Positions 26,285-34,454 of a stretch of DNA of 62,202 bases are shown in pieces. This DNA comes from an uncultured Myxococcales bacterium. Lineage in GTDB: Bacteria; Myxococcota_A; UBA9042. The notes under the pieces were generated by a model. The model had not been told where the DNA came from. It saw nothing but the letters and a program-made list of their open reading frames with translations, and searched no databases. Within the stretch, counting starts at the first letter, position 1. The number at the start of each line of letters is the position of its first letter. Position numbers and translations under genes: made by a program. Location: the NCBI GenBank assembly GCA_903883645.1, contig CAISBR010000057.1:1-62202 (forward strand), written 5' to 3'.

Positions 26285-27781
26285 ATGGACACGACAAAAC
26301 TCCACCAAATCAAGAACTCGCTGGCAATACGGGCCAAGACCCGCGCGGTGGTGACGCTGCTCGTGACGGCCGTTGGCATGATCGCGGCGGCGACGGTCCA
26401 CGCGGAGCCGGCAGGCAGCTTTGAAGCCGGCCTGTTTGGCGGATATGACATCAAGAACAGCACCAACGAGCTGGGCAACTCGAAAGACAAAACCCAGATC
26501 GTGCAGCCCGGCGCCGGCTTGGGTCTGCGCTTGGGCTACCACGCGATGGACCACTTGGGCCTCGAAGTTGAGGCCAAGTACGTGATCTCGAAGCTGAAGG
26601 GCTCGGGCGATGGCGCCAATGTACTCGGTCTGCGCGGTCATGTGATGTGGAACTTCTTGACCGAAGGCATGTTCCGCCCCTTCGTGCGCGCGGGCCTCGG
26701 CTCCGAGATCTTGATGACGAGCTCGAGCCATGTGGTCGACAAGAACGACGGCGACACGGCTTCGTTTATCGGCGGTGCAGGCACGCGCGTCGAGCTGACG
26801 GAGGACTTGGGCTTGCGCCTCGACGTCGTCGGTATGACCGTACCCGGCCGCAATGCCAAGAACGTGCCCGAAGGCGAGGCGTGGCTTGGACTTTACTATC
26901 TGTTTGGTAACGCGCCGCGCGATGCCGATGGCGACGGTGTGCCCGACAAGTCCGACAAGTGCCCGACCCAGGCCGAAGACAAAGACGGCTTCGAAGACGA
27001 CGATGGCTGCCCAGATTTAGACAATGATAGCGACGGCATCCCCGACGCCAGCGACAAGTGCCCCAATCAGGCCGAGACCAAGAACGGCATGAAGGACGAA
27101 GACGGCTGCCCCGATGGCGACAAGGACGGCGACGGCATCGAAGACAGCGACGACAAGTGCCCGGACCAGGCCGAAAACAAGAATGGTTTCCAGGATGCAG
27201 ATGGCTGCCCGGACGACCCCGACAGCGACGGCGACGGTATTGTCGATAGCAAAGACAAGTGCCCCAAGCAGCCCGAGACCAAGAACGGCTTCCAAGACGA
27301 CGACGGCTGCCCCGACAGCGAGCCCGACAGCGACGGCGACGGCATTGTCGACAGCAAAGACAAGTGCCCCAAAGAGCCCGAGACCAAGAACAACTACCAA
27401 GACGACGACGGCTGCCCCGATGTGGTTCCCGAAAAACTGAAGAAGTTTAGCGGTGCTATCGAAGGTATCTACTTTGAGACGGGCTCGGCCAAGATCCTGG
27501 CGAAGTCGTTCAAGGTGCTCGATAACGCGGTCGAAGTGCTGCAGGAATTCAAGGATACCCGCGTCGAGATTCAGGGCCACACCGACAATGTGGGCAAGCC
27601 CGAAGACAATCAGAAGCTGTCGGAAGCCCGCGCGGCGTCGGTCAAAGAATACTTTGTGACCAAGGGTATCCCCGAGGCGCGGATGCAAACGGTCGGCTTC
27701 GGCATGGACAAGCCGGTCGCGGACAACAAGACCAAGGCGGGCCAGGGCAAGAACCGCCGCATTGAGTTCAAGCTGCTGTAG
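26285..27781 (+). CDS. OmpA-family outer membrane protein with thrombospondin type 3 repeats
   Basis: The 498-residue protein has a long Sec signal peptide with an extended N-region. An eight-strand type beta-barrel domain follows (about 40-215). Calcium-binding thrombospondin-3 repeats come next (about 217-380, repeated DxDGDGIxDxxDKCP and DDDGCPD units). A C-terminal OmpA peptidoglycan-binding domain ends the protein (IYFETGSAKI, IQGHTDNVG, LSEARAASVKEY, KNRRIEFKLL). It ties the outer membrane to the wall. AAGGAG lies 7 nt before the ATG. The 98-nt gap upstream should carry its promoter; no clear boxes are seen. Confidence 0.95.
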   Translation: MDTTKLHQIKNSLAIRAKTRAVVTLLVTAVGMIAAATVHAEPAGSFEAGLFGGYDIKNSTNELGNSKDKTQIVQPGAGLGLRLGYHAMDHLGLEVEAKYVISKLKGSGDGANVLGLRGHVMWNFLTEGMFRPFVRAGLGSEILMTSSSHVVDKNDGDTASFIGGAGTRVELTEDLGLRLDVVGMTVPGRNAKNVPEGEAWLGLYYLFGNAPRDADGDGVPDKSDKCPTQAEDKDGFEDDDGCPDLDNDSDGIPDASDKCPNQAETKNGMKDEDGCPDGDKDGDGIEDSDDKCPDQAENKNGFQDADGCPDDPDSDGDGIVDSKDKCPKQPETKNGFQDDDGCPDSEPDSDGDGIVDSKDKCPKEPETKNNYQDDDGCPDVVPEKLKKFSGAIEGIYFETGSAKILAKSFKVLDNAVEVLQEFKDTRVEIQGHTDNVGKPEDNQKLSEARAASVKEYFVTKGIPEARMQTVGFGMDKPVADNKTKAGQGKNRRIEFKLL

Positions 27782-27826
27782 GGATACGATCGCGACACGC
27801 CGCTCGCGCGCGGCCGTCGGGTGCCC

Positions 27827-29098
27827 ATGCACATCCTAGTGGTGAGTCAGTTTTTTCACCCTGAGATGGGGGCCCCGGCGGCGCGCTTCGGCGACCTGGG
27901 TAGCCACTTTGTTCGCGCCGGGCACCGCGTTACGGTGCTGACGACCTGGCCAAACTTCCCCAACGGACGCATTTATCCGGGGCACGTGCAGCGGCCGACC
28001 GCGCGCGAGTACCACGCCGGAATCGAAGTGATTCGCACGCCGATTCTGGCGCTGGGCGGTGCGGGCGCCAAGCATAAAGCCTTGCTGTACGCGAGCTTTG
28101 CGGGCAGTGCCGCGGTGCAAGCGCTGGTGCAAGGCGTGCTGGGTGGGCTGCGGCCCGATATCGTGATCGGCACTACGCCGCCGCCTACGGTGGGGCACCT
28201 GTCGTGGCTGCTGGCCAAGGCCTTTGGCGTGCCGCATGTGCTGGATGTGCGCGATATTTGGCCAGAAGCTGTGGTCGCCTCGGGGCGTGTGCCGGCGGGG
28301 CCGGCGATGCGGCTGCTCGAGGCGCTCAACGCCGTGGTTCTGCGGCATTCGGCGGCGGTGACGACCGTAAGTCAGGGGAAGCGAACGCGCTTGGCCGAAT
28401 TGGGGGCGCAGATCGACAAGGTGCACGTGCTGCCCAACGGCGTGGATCTCGAGCGCGTCGATGGCGAGGCCGAGGCTCAGGTCGAGCCGGCGCGGCGGTG
28501 GCTGCGCGATGTGGGCGTGCCGGATCAAAGGCGCATCGTGCTGTATGCCGGCGTGTTTAATCCCGCGCAAGGTCTTGATTTGCTGCTGGATGCCGCCCGC
28601 GCGCGTCGCGATCAGCCGGGCGATGATGCGCACTTTGTGATTGTGGGCGACGGCAGCATGCGCGCGCATTTGCTTGAACGGATTGAGAAAGAGGGCTTGA
28701 CGAATGTGACGCTGGCTGGGCCCGTAGAGCGGGCGCTGGTTGCCGGGCTGTACCGGTGTGCTTATGTGACCGTGGTGATCTTGCGCGCGCGCAAAGACGA
28801 GCACACGGTGCCGAGCAAGCTGTACGAGGCGATGGCCTCGCGGCGGCCGGTTGCGCTGTCGGCCGATGGCGAAGTGGCGCGTTTGGCGGCGCAGGCGGGC
28901 TGCGGTCCGGTGTCGGCGGCGGGCGATCTGGCGGGGCTCAGTGCGGGTCTCGATGCGTTGCTGGCCGATTCCGAGGCGGCGGCGCGTCAAGGGGCTGCTG
29001 GCCGTGAATACGTCGAAAAATACAACGACAGAGCCATGTTGGCCGGCGACTACCTGCGCTTGCTCGCCGCCGCAGTTGACGCGGCCCGCCGTGCCTAA
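27827..29098 (+). CDS. Family 4 glycosyltransferase
   Basis: The 423-residue GT-B enzyme has HILVVSQFFHPEMGAPAARF at its start, typical of WbuB-like GT4 proteins. The C-terminal nucleotide-sugar domain includes VLYAGVFNPAQGLDLLL, FVIVGDGSM and the acidic EHTVPSKLYEAMASRRP block with the conserved Glu pair. It should add a sugar to a lipid-linked glycan in exopolysaccharide or O-antigen synthesis. The start may be the ATG at 27827 or a GTG two codons upstream. The stop overlaps the region of the heparinase-like start, and the two genes form a unit. Confidence 0.88.
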   Translation: MHILVVSQFFHPEMGAPAARFGDLGSHFVRAGHRVTVLTTWPNFPNGRIYPGHVQRPTAREYHAGIEVIRTPILALGGAGAKHKALLYASFAGSAAVQALVQGVLGGLRPDIVIGTTPPPTVGHLSWLLAKAFGVPHVLDVRDIWPEAVVASGRVPAGPAMRLLEALNAVVLRHSAAVTTVSQGKRTRLAELGAQIDKVHVLPNGVDLERVDGEAEAQVEPARRWLRDVGVPDQRRIVLYAGVFNPAQGLDLLLDAARARRDQPGDDAHFVIVGDGSMRAHLLERIEKEGLTNVTLAGPVERALVAGLYRCAYVTVVILRARKDEHTVPSKLYEAMASRRPVALSADGEVARLAAQAGCGPVSAAGDLAGLSAGLDALLADSEAAARQGAAGREYVEKYNDRAMLAGDYLRLLAAAVDAARRA

Positions 29099-29102
29099 GT
29101 CG

Positions 29103-30797
29103 ATGGCGCGGGCGGCGATCTGGGCGCGCACCTTGCAGCCCATCCCCACAAGTCAGCATCTCTTTCGTGCGCTGACCGAAGTGCGCAAGCGTGCGTGGCG
29201 GCCAATTCTGCCTGCGCTGGTGCGGCATTGGCGGGCGGATGCGGCGCAGTTGGTGGCGCTGGTGCGACCGGCGCGGCTGGCCCGCCTGGCCCGGGCGCTG
29301 CAGACGGCGCTGGGGCCCCGCGCTGCCGAAGTGGGCGAGTTGGTGCTGGCGGGGCGCCCAGTGGGGCGGGTCGAGGCGCTGGACTGGCAGCTGACCGGGC
29401 TGTCGCCGCTGCAGGTGTACGAGGCGCACTACCTTGAGTGGACAGTGGATTTGGCGGCGAGCGACGAGGCGCGGCTCGACGTGGCGTTGTCGCGCTGGCA
29501 GCGGGCGAGTGTGGCGTCGCGGCAGGCGTGGGAGCCGTATCCCCGGGCGCGGCGCGTACTTGCGACCCTGCGGGCGGCGGCGCTGGTGCAGCGCCCCACG
29601 TTGCGTACAAAGCTGCTGATCGAAGCGGCGGCGGCGTGGCTTGGGCTCGATTGGCTGGTCGAGCGGCACTTGGATGGCAATCACCTGTTGCTCGATCGGG
29701 TGGCGGCGGCGGCGGGCGAGGCGCTGTTTGAGCGCGGTACGGTGCGGATGGCGCGGCTGTTCGACGAGTTGGCCCGGCAATTCGACCGCGAAGGCGGCCA
29801 TTGCGAGGCGTCGCCGATGTACCACGCGGTGGCGTGCGAAGACCTGCTGACGCTAGAAACGCTGCTCCGCGACGGGCCAGAGCGGCAGCTGCTGGGCATT
29901 GAATTGAAGCGTTATGTTGCCTGGTTGCGCGCTGCCCGCCACGCCGATGGCACGCTACCTGGCTTTGGCGACAGCGACGCGCTTGCCCTAGACGCGCTGC
30001 CATTGAGTCGCGCGGACCTGCAATTGCCGATACCGGTTGCGCCGCGGCTCGACGGTTTGGGCTCGCTGTGGTCGTGTGCGGCGCCCGACGAGCGGCTTGT
30101 GGTGCACACCGCGCCCCCAGTCTGGCAGCCCCAGCCGGGCCATGCGCACGACGATACCTTCGCGGTGGAGTGGAGTTGGGCGGGGCGCCGCTGGCTTGCC
30201 GATGCCGGGCTGAGTGGCTACGACGGTGACCCGCACCGCGCGCTGTGTCGGTCGAACGAATGCCATAGCACGGTGGCGGTGGCGGGGAACCCGGCACTTG
30301 AACTTTGGGGTAGTTTTCGCGTTGGCCGCCGCGGTCAGGTGCGGCCAGTGCGGCGCGGTACGGCCGATGGCTGGCGCTGGATGCACGGGATGCACCTGTG
30401 GCCCGCCGAACCCTTTGCGCGGCAGACACTTGTGCACCATCGGCTGGTGGGCTGGCGGCCGGGGGCGCTGTGGGTCTGTGACCGCGTCACACTCAAGCCG
30501 AGCGAGGCGGCGGTCCGTGCGCAGCAACGCTGGGTCCTGGCGCCAGGCGTCGAGCTGAACGACGGGCCCCAGGGCTTTGTGCAGTTGCAGAGCGGGGATT
30601 CGCGGCTTTACGCCACCGCGACGCGCGACTTTCAGGTCGGGCTGTCGCCCCGATTTGCCCTGCGCCAGCGGACTGCCGATGGGCCGTGCCTAGCCGTTGA
30701 TGTCGACGAGGTGGGCGTTTGGGCTGGATTTGCCGCGGAGAGCGCCGAGCTCATGGCAGTGCCCGCGGCCTTGCAGACGCTCTGGCTGGCTACGTGA
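29103..30797 (+). CDS. Heparinase II/III family protein
   Basis: The protein of about 564 residues has an all-helical N-terminal toroid-like domain and a beta-sheet C-terminal domain. The diagnostic block is PGHAHDDTFAVEWSWAGRRW, then LADAGLSGYDGDPHRALCRS and ECHSTVAV, the His-rich active-site layout of heparinase II/III-like lyases. No signal peptide is seen, as is usual for members that sit in exopolysaccharide loci next to GT4 enzymes. GTG at 29091 would overlap the GT4 stop by 8 nt; ATG at 29103 follows it by 4 nt. The substrate is unknown, possibly a uronate-containing polysaccharide. Confidence 0.85.
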   Translation: MARAAIWARTLQPIPTSQHLFRALTEVRKRAWRPILPALVRHWRADAAQLVALVRPARLARLARALQTALGPRAAEVGELVLAGRPVGRVEALDWQLTGLSPLQVYEAHYLEWTVDLAASDEARLDVALSRWQRASVASRQAWEPYPRARRVLATLRAAALVQRPTLRTKLLIEAAAAWLGLDWLVERHLDGNHLLLDRVAAAAGEALFERGTVRMARLFDELARQFDREGGHCEASPMYHAVACEDLLTLETLLRDGPERQLLGIELKRYVAWLRAARHADGTLPGFGDSDALALDALPLSRADLQLPIPVAPRLDGLGSLWSCAAPDERLVVHTAPPVWQPQPGHAHDDTFAVEWSWAGRRWLADAGLSGYDGDPHRALCRSNECHSTVAVAGNPALELWGSFRVGRRGQVRPVRRGTADGWRWMHGMHLWPAEPFARQTLVHHRLVGWRPGALWVCDRVTLKPSEAAVRAQQRWVLAPGVELNDGPQGFVQLQSGDSRLYATATRDFQVGLSPRFALRQRTADGPCLAVDVDEVGVWAGFAAESAELMAVPAALQTLWLAT

Positions 30798-30804
30798 CAG
30801 GTCG

Positions 30805-31851
30805 CTACTTACCTTCCCAGTAGTTCAGCACCTGTTGCGCGACGCTGGCCAGTTCGACCCGCTCGCCGGTCACGGGGTCCGTTACGCTGACTTTGCTGGC
30901 CAGGAACGCGCGCACGGGCTTGGCACACGCTCCGGGTGACAAGGCGCAAGCGTCGGCGGCGGCACGCAGAGCCCCCCAGGCCAGCAGTGGCCGTGGGTCT
31001 GCAAAACCACCTGCATTTAAGCTAACTTGTGTCGCGCCAGGCGCGACGCGTGCCCAAGCTGGCCAGGCTTCGGCAGCCACCTCTGGATTGGCATCGCCCG
31101 CAAGCTGCTGCCATGCCGTGTTCAAGTGAACGAGACCGAGTTCGCCAAGCGCCCGCACCGCCCGCGCCCGCACTGCGACCGGGCCTTGACGGCGCATCAC
31201 CCATGCCACTAGGCGATCAACTGGCGCAGCGTCGCGAAATTCCGCGCCAAGTGCAGCGGTGCGGTCTACAAGGTCGGCAACCACGCCCGCATCGGGGTGC
31301 TCCAGCCCGTCGAGCGAAAACAGCACCGGCGCGTCGCATTGCGTCGCAAAGTCAAACGCGACAATCGCGCGCGCCAAGTTCGGCGGAGTCTTGGCATCTA
31401 GGGTGGGTAAAAAGGCAAAAAGTCTAGGGTGTTGCGCGGCCAGACGGACGGCGGCGCGAATGCCGGCGAGCTGCACGGTAGGGTTGCGGTCGAGCAGGGC
31501 GAGGCGCGCCAGGCTTGGCCCCTCGGCGCTGTTTAGAAGTTCAGCGAGTCGCCGCTCGGCGCTGGCGGTGGCTGTGGGCTCGCTGGCCGTCATCAAATCT
31601 TTGCGCACAACCCCGAGCGCAGCCTTTGACTCTGCCGTGGGGGGCCGAAATACGGGATCGTTCGCCATGGGCAGCGCCTGCGCCTGCGAGGCATGAGCTG
31701 CAAAATCACAAAGCTTCTTGCGAAGTTGCCCCCCAGGTTTGACTATGCGCGCCGTGCCAACCGCCACTTGGACGGTCGCGGGCAGCGGGGCCGCGGCAGG
31801 GCGCCCGGCGATAATGCTGGCGAGCAACAGGAAAAGCGCAATCGGATTCAC
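30805..31851 (-). CDS. Secreted HEAT-like repeat protein, unknown function
   Basis: The 348-residue protein has a short Sec signal peptide (MNPIALFLLLASIIAGRPAA). It then has alpha-helical pairs that look like HEAT/Armadillo repeats, for example LARLALLDRNPTVQLAGIRA, VAVRARAVRALGELGLVH and NPEVAAEAWPAWARVAP. Such scaffolds bind proteins. Three cysteines in the C-terminal part (ACALSPGACAKP region and one near residue 48) may form disulfides. It ends 7 nt from the convergent heparinase-like gene and is divergent from the AI-2E family gene with only 36 nt between them, so promoters must overlap the coding ends. Confidence 0.65.
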   Translation of the reverse strand: MNPIALFLLLASIIAGRPAAAPLPATVQVAVGTARIVKPGGQLRKKLCDFAAHASQAQALPMANDPVFRPPTAESKAALGVVRKDLMTASEPTATASAERRLAELLNSAEGPSLARLALLDRNPTVQLAGIRAAVRLAAQHPRLFAFLPTLDAKTPPNLARAIVAFDFATQCDAPVLFSLDGLEHPDAGVVADLVDRTAALGAEFRDAAPVDRLVAWVMRRQGPVAVRARAVRALGELGLVHLNTAWQQLAGDANPEVAAEAWPAWARVAPGATQVSLNAGGFADPRPLLAWGALRAAADACALSPGACAKPVRAFLASKVSVTDPVTGERVELASVAQQVLNYWEGK

Positions 31852-31887
31852 AAGGCCTCCGTTGCGGAGTATGCTGCAACCCGCCCC

Positions 31888-33036
31888 ATGTCTCTACCCC
31901 CCGACCAGCAACAGCCGCCGCCGAATGCCCCGCAGCCCGCAGGCATGGACTGGCAGCCGTTGTTTTTTAAGACATTGCTGGTTGGAAGCGCGGCCTTTGC
32001 CCTGCTGTGGCTTTTGGTGCGCCTGCGGGTAGTTACGGCGCCGATTCTTATTGGTTTCTTCATTGCTTACGCCCTAAACCCGATCGTGGTCCGGCTGCGG
32101 CGCTGGCGGGTGCCGCCGATCCTGGCGCTGACCGTGCCGCTGGTGGCCGTGCTCGCGCTCGCTGCGGTGTTTGCGATGGTGGTGCTGCCCACGATGGCCC
32201 AGCAATTGCTTAGGGTTAGCGAGCATGCCCCGGCGCGAATGTACAACTGGGTGCTGCGCGCGGACCCGTGGTTTCTAGAGCATGTGGGGCGCAGTGTCTC
32301 GGATTGGGTGTCGTATCAAGACCTTTCGGGCGCGGCGCAGGCATTGGCGCGCGAGTTTGTGGGGCCGGCGCAGTCACTGCTGACGGTGGTCCTGTCGTCG
32401 GCGCGCGACCTGCTCATCGGCATGGGGCGCCTGGCGCTGGTGGTCGTGGTGGCCTTCTTCTTGCTCGACGACTACGAGCGCATCTTGGGACGCTTGGGCG
32501 ACTTGGTTCCACGGCCAAGACTCGAAGAGATCAGCAGGGTTACGGGAAAAGTGGGCGAGGTGCTCGACGGGTTTGTACGCGGCCAACTGCTGCTGCTCGC
32601 GCTGGCGAGCTCGTGCTTTACCGTGGGAATGGGCCTGCTGGGCGTGCCGTTCTTCTTGGTGATGGGGCCGATCGCCGCGGTGCTCTACTTGGTGCCGTAT
32701 GTGGGCGTGGTGGCGGGCTGCCTGCTGACGGGACTGCTGACCGCCCTATCCGACGGTGAAAGCGGCCACTTACTTGGAATCGTTATACTTTTCGCCGCGT
32801 TCTATGGCGCGGACCTGTTGTTCATTACGCCGCGCATGATCGGCAACCGCGTGGGTCTACCGCCGCTAGCCGTACTCCTTGGTATTATTGCGTTTGGTGA
32901 GCTGTTCGGCATTATTGGCGTGCTGATTGCGGTGCCGCTGCTCGCCTGCGGGCGAATCGTCATGCTAGAAGCACTAGACCGCTATCGTAGGTCGCACACT
33001 TACTTAGGCCACACTGTACCCTCCGAGGACCCATGA
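31888..33036 (+). CDS. AI-2E transporter family (PerM-like) permease
   Basis: The 382-residue polytopic protein has about eight transmembrane helices. It has the family core VVVVAFFLLDDYERIL, LDGFVRGQLLLLALASSCF, VGMGLLGVPFFLVMGPIAAV and the end block MIGNRVGLPPLAVLLGIIAF. The family includes TqsA (autoinducer-2 export) and Na+/H+ antiporters, so the substrate is open. The start at 31888 is chosen where family similarity begins, after a Pro-rich N-terminus. The final ATGA overlaps the kinase start by 4 nt, so the two are translationally coupled. Confidence 0.88.
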   Translation: MSLPPDQQQPPPNAPQPAGMDWQPLFFKTLLVGSAAFALLWLLVRLRVVTAPILIGFFIAYALNPIVVRLRRWRVPPILALTVPLVAVLALAAVFAMVVLPTMAQQLLRVSEHAPARMYNWVLRADPWFLEHVGRSVSDWVSYQDLSGAAQALAREFVGPAQSLLTVVLSSARDLLIGMGRLALVVVVAFFLLDDYERILGRLGDLVPRPRLEEISRVTGKVGEVLDGFVRGQLLLLALASSCFTVGMGLLGVPFFLVMGPIAAVLYLVPYVGVVAGCLLTGLLTALSDGESGHLLGIVILFAAFYGADLLFITPRMIGNRVGLPPLAVLLGIIAFGELFGIIGVLIAVPLLACGRIVMLEALDRYRRSHTYLGHTVPSEDP

Positions 33037-34454
33037 AGCCCGCCATCCCCCCGCCGCCGATGACGCCGCCGCCGCGGCCGGGCTGGGCGCAGCTCGAGAT
33101 GTTTGCCCGCATGACCGACGATGCGGTCGATCGGCTGCGAACTGCCATGGAAATCGAGGACTTTGAACCTGATGCCCAAGTGCTGCACCAGGGCGACGCC
33201 GGCGATGACATGTACTTGCTCGAGCAGGGTACTGTGCGCGTGACGGTGCGCGGCCACGAGCAGACGTTTTTTGAGCGCGCCCTGACGGCCCCGGCGGTCT
33301 TTGGCGAGATGGCGCTGGTGATGGAGGCCCCGCGGACGGCCGACGTGACGGCGGAGACGCCGGTGCGGTGCCTGCGTCTGACTCGTCTGGTTTTCAACGA
33401 CTTGGTGCGGCGCTTTCCGTCTGTCGGCGAGTTCTTGTCGCGGGCGGTGGCCGAGCGACTGCTCGAACAGACCGCAATTCAGCATGTTGGCAAGTATCGC
33501 GTAATCGGTCGGCTGGGTGCTGGCGCGGTGGCGACCGTGTTCGAAGCGCTGCATCCCGGGCTACAGCGGTCCGTGGCGCTGAAGATGCTGTCGCATACCT
33601 TGTGCTTTCATGACCGATTTCGCGAGCAATTTCAGCGCGAAGCCCAGCTAATCGCGCTGCTAAACCACGAGCACATCGTGCGGGTCTACGACACCGAGGC
33701 CGCGTACGGCACGCACTTCATTGTCATGGAGAAATTACATGGGCTTACGCTCGATGACCTGATTCAGCAGGGCCAGCGCCTCCCCTACGGCATGGTGCGG
33801 CGCATCTTGCGCGAAGTGGCGTCGGCGCTGGCGTATTCGCATCAAAAGGGGCTGCTGCACCGCGACGTCAAGCCGTCGAACGTATTCTTGGCCGACGAGG
33901 AACGCCGCGCCAAGCTTCTGGATTTTGGTATTGCAGTGTCGCCCGATGCCTCAGCTACGGCGGCTGGAGAGCAGCTGTTTGGCACGCCGTACTACATGAG
34001 CCCCGAGCAGATTCGCGGGCTGCAGCTCGATGGTCGTTCTGACCTGTATTCGCTGGGGATTTTGGCCTACGAGCTCATCACTGGCGAGGTGCCTTTCGAC
34101 GCGGAGACGATTGGGGAGTTGCTCGACCAACACCTGCACGCGCCGCTGCCCGACCCTCGCCAGTTGCGCCCCGACTTGCCCTGGGATCTTGAGGAGTTTC
34201 TGCTGCGCGCCACGCAAAAGCGGCCCGAGGAACGGTTTGTCGATTGCGTGCAAGCCGGCGATTTCTTAAAGCTTGCGACAGAGTTGCCGATGGTGCGCGC
34301 GATCGAGCTGACCACCCTGGCGATCAGCTACCACCCGAGCCGCCGGCAGGTGGTGCAACAGGCGCTCGAGGCCCTGCGGCTGCAGCTTGAGCCCGTGCAA
34401 GGTGTGGCGATTCTGCACGCCCATCAGCACTCGCTTGTGCCGGAACGCGAATAA
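33033..34454 (+). CDS. Cyclic-nucleotide-binding Ser/Thr protein kinase (PKG-like order)
   Basis: The 473-residue protein has an N-terminal cNMP-binding domain (about 22-145) and a Hanks-type kinase (about 153-410). The phosphate-binding cassette FGEMALVMEAPRTADV (90-105) keeps Glu92 and Arg101, and the PRTA form with Thr is the one seen in eukaryotic PKG sites. The kinase has Gly loop GRLGAGAVATVFEA, Lys184, HRDVKPSN with Asp278, DFG 297-299 and MSPEQ. A short C-terminal helical tail and no transmembrane helix follow. It overlaps the permease by 4 nt and the GH13 gene by 1 nt. Regulation by cAMP, cGMP or c-di-nucleotide is inference. Confidence 0.92.
   Translation: MKPAIPPPPMTPPPRPGWAQLEMFARMTDDAVDRLRTAMEIEDFEPDAQVLHQGDAGDDMYLLEQGTVRVTVRGHEQTFFERALTAPAVFGEMALVMEAPRTADVTAETPVRCLRLTRLVFNDLVRRFPSVGEFLSRAVAERLLEQTAIQHVGKYRVIGRLGAGAVATVFEALHPGLQRSVALKMLSHTLCFHDRFREQFQREAQLIALLNHEHIVRVYDTEAAYGTHFIVMEKLHGLTLDDLIQQGQRLPYGMVRRILREVASALAYSHQKGLLHRDVKPSNVFLADEERRAKLLDFGIAVSPDASATAAGEQLFGTPYYMSPEQIRGLQLDGRSDLYSLGILAYELITGEVPFDAETIGELLDQHLHAPLPDPRQLRPDLPWDLEEFLLRATQKRPEERFVDCVQAGDFLKLATELPMVRAIELTTLAISYHPSRRQVVQQALEALRLQLEPVQGVAILHAHQHSLVPERE

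Noticed and set aside
26900..27440. DNA repeats in the OmpA gene considered as a separate repeat array
   Set aside because: They encode thrombospondin-3 repeats and are explained by protein repeat structure.
28851..29102. An N-terminal extension of the heparinase-like protein inside the GT4 gene
   Set aside because: The extension is almost all Arg, Pro and Trp and lies in a shifted frame of GT4; similarity to the family begins near 29103.
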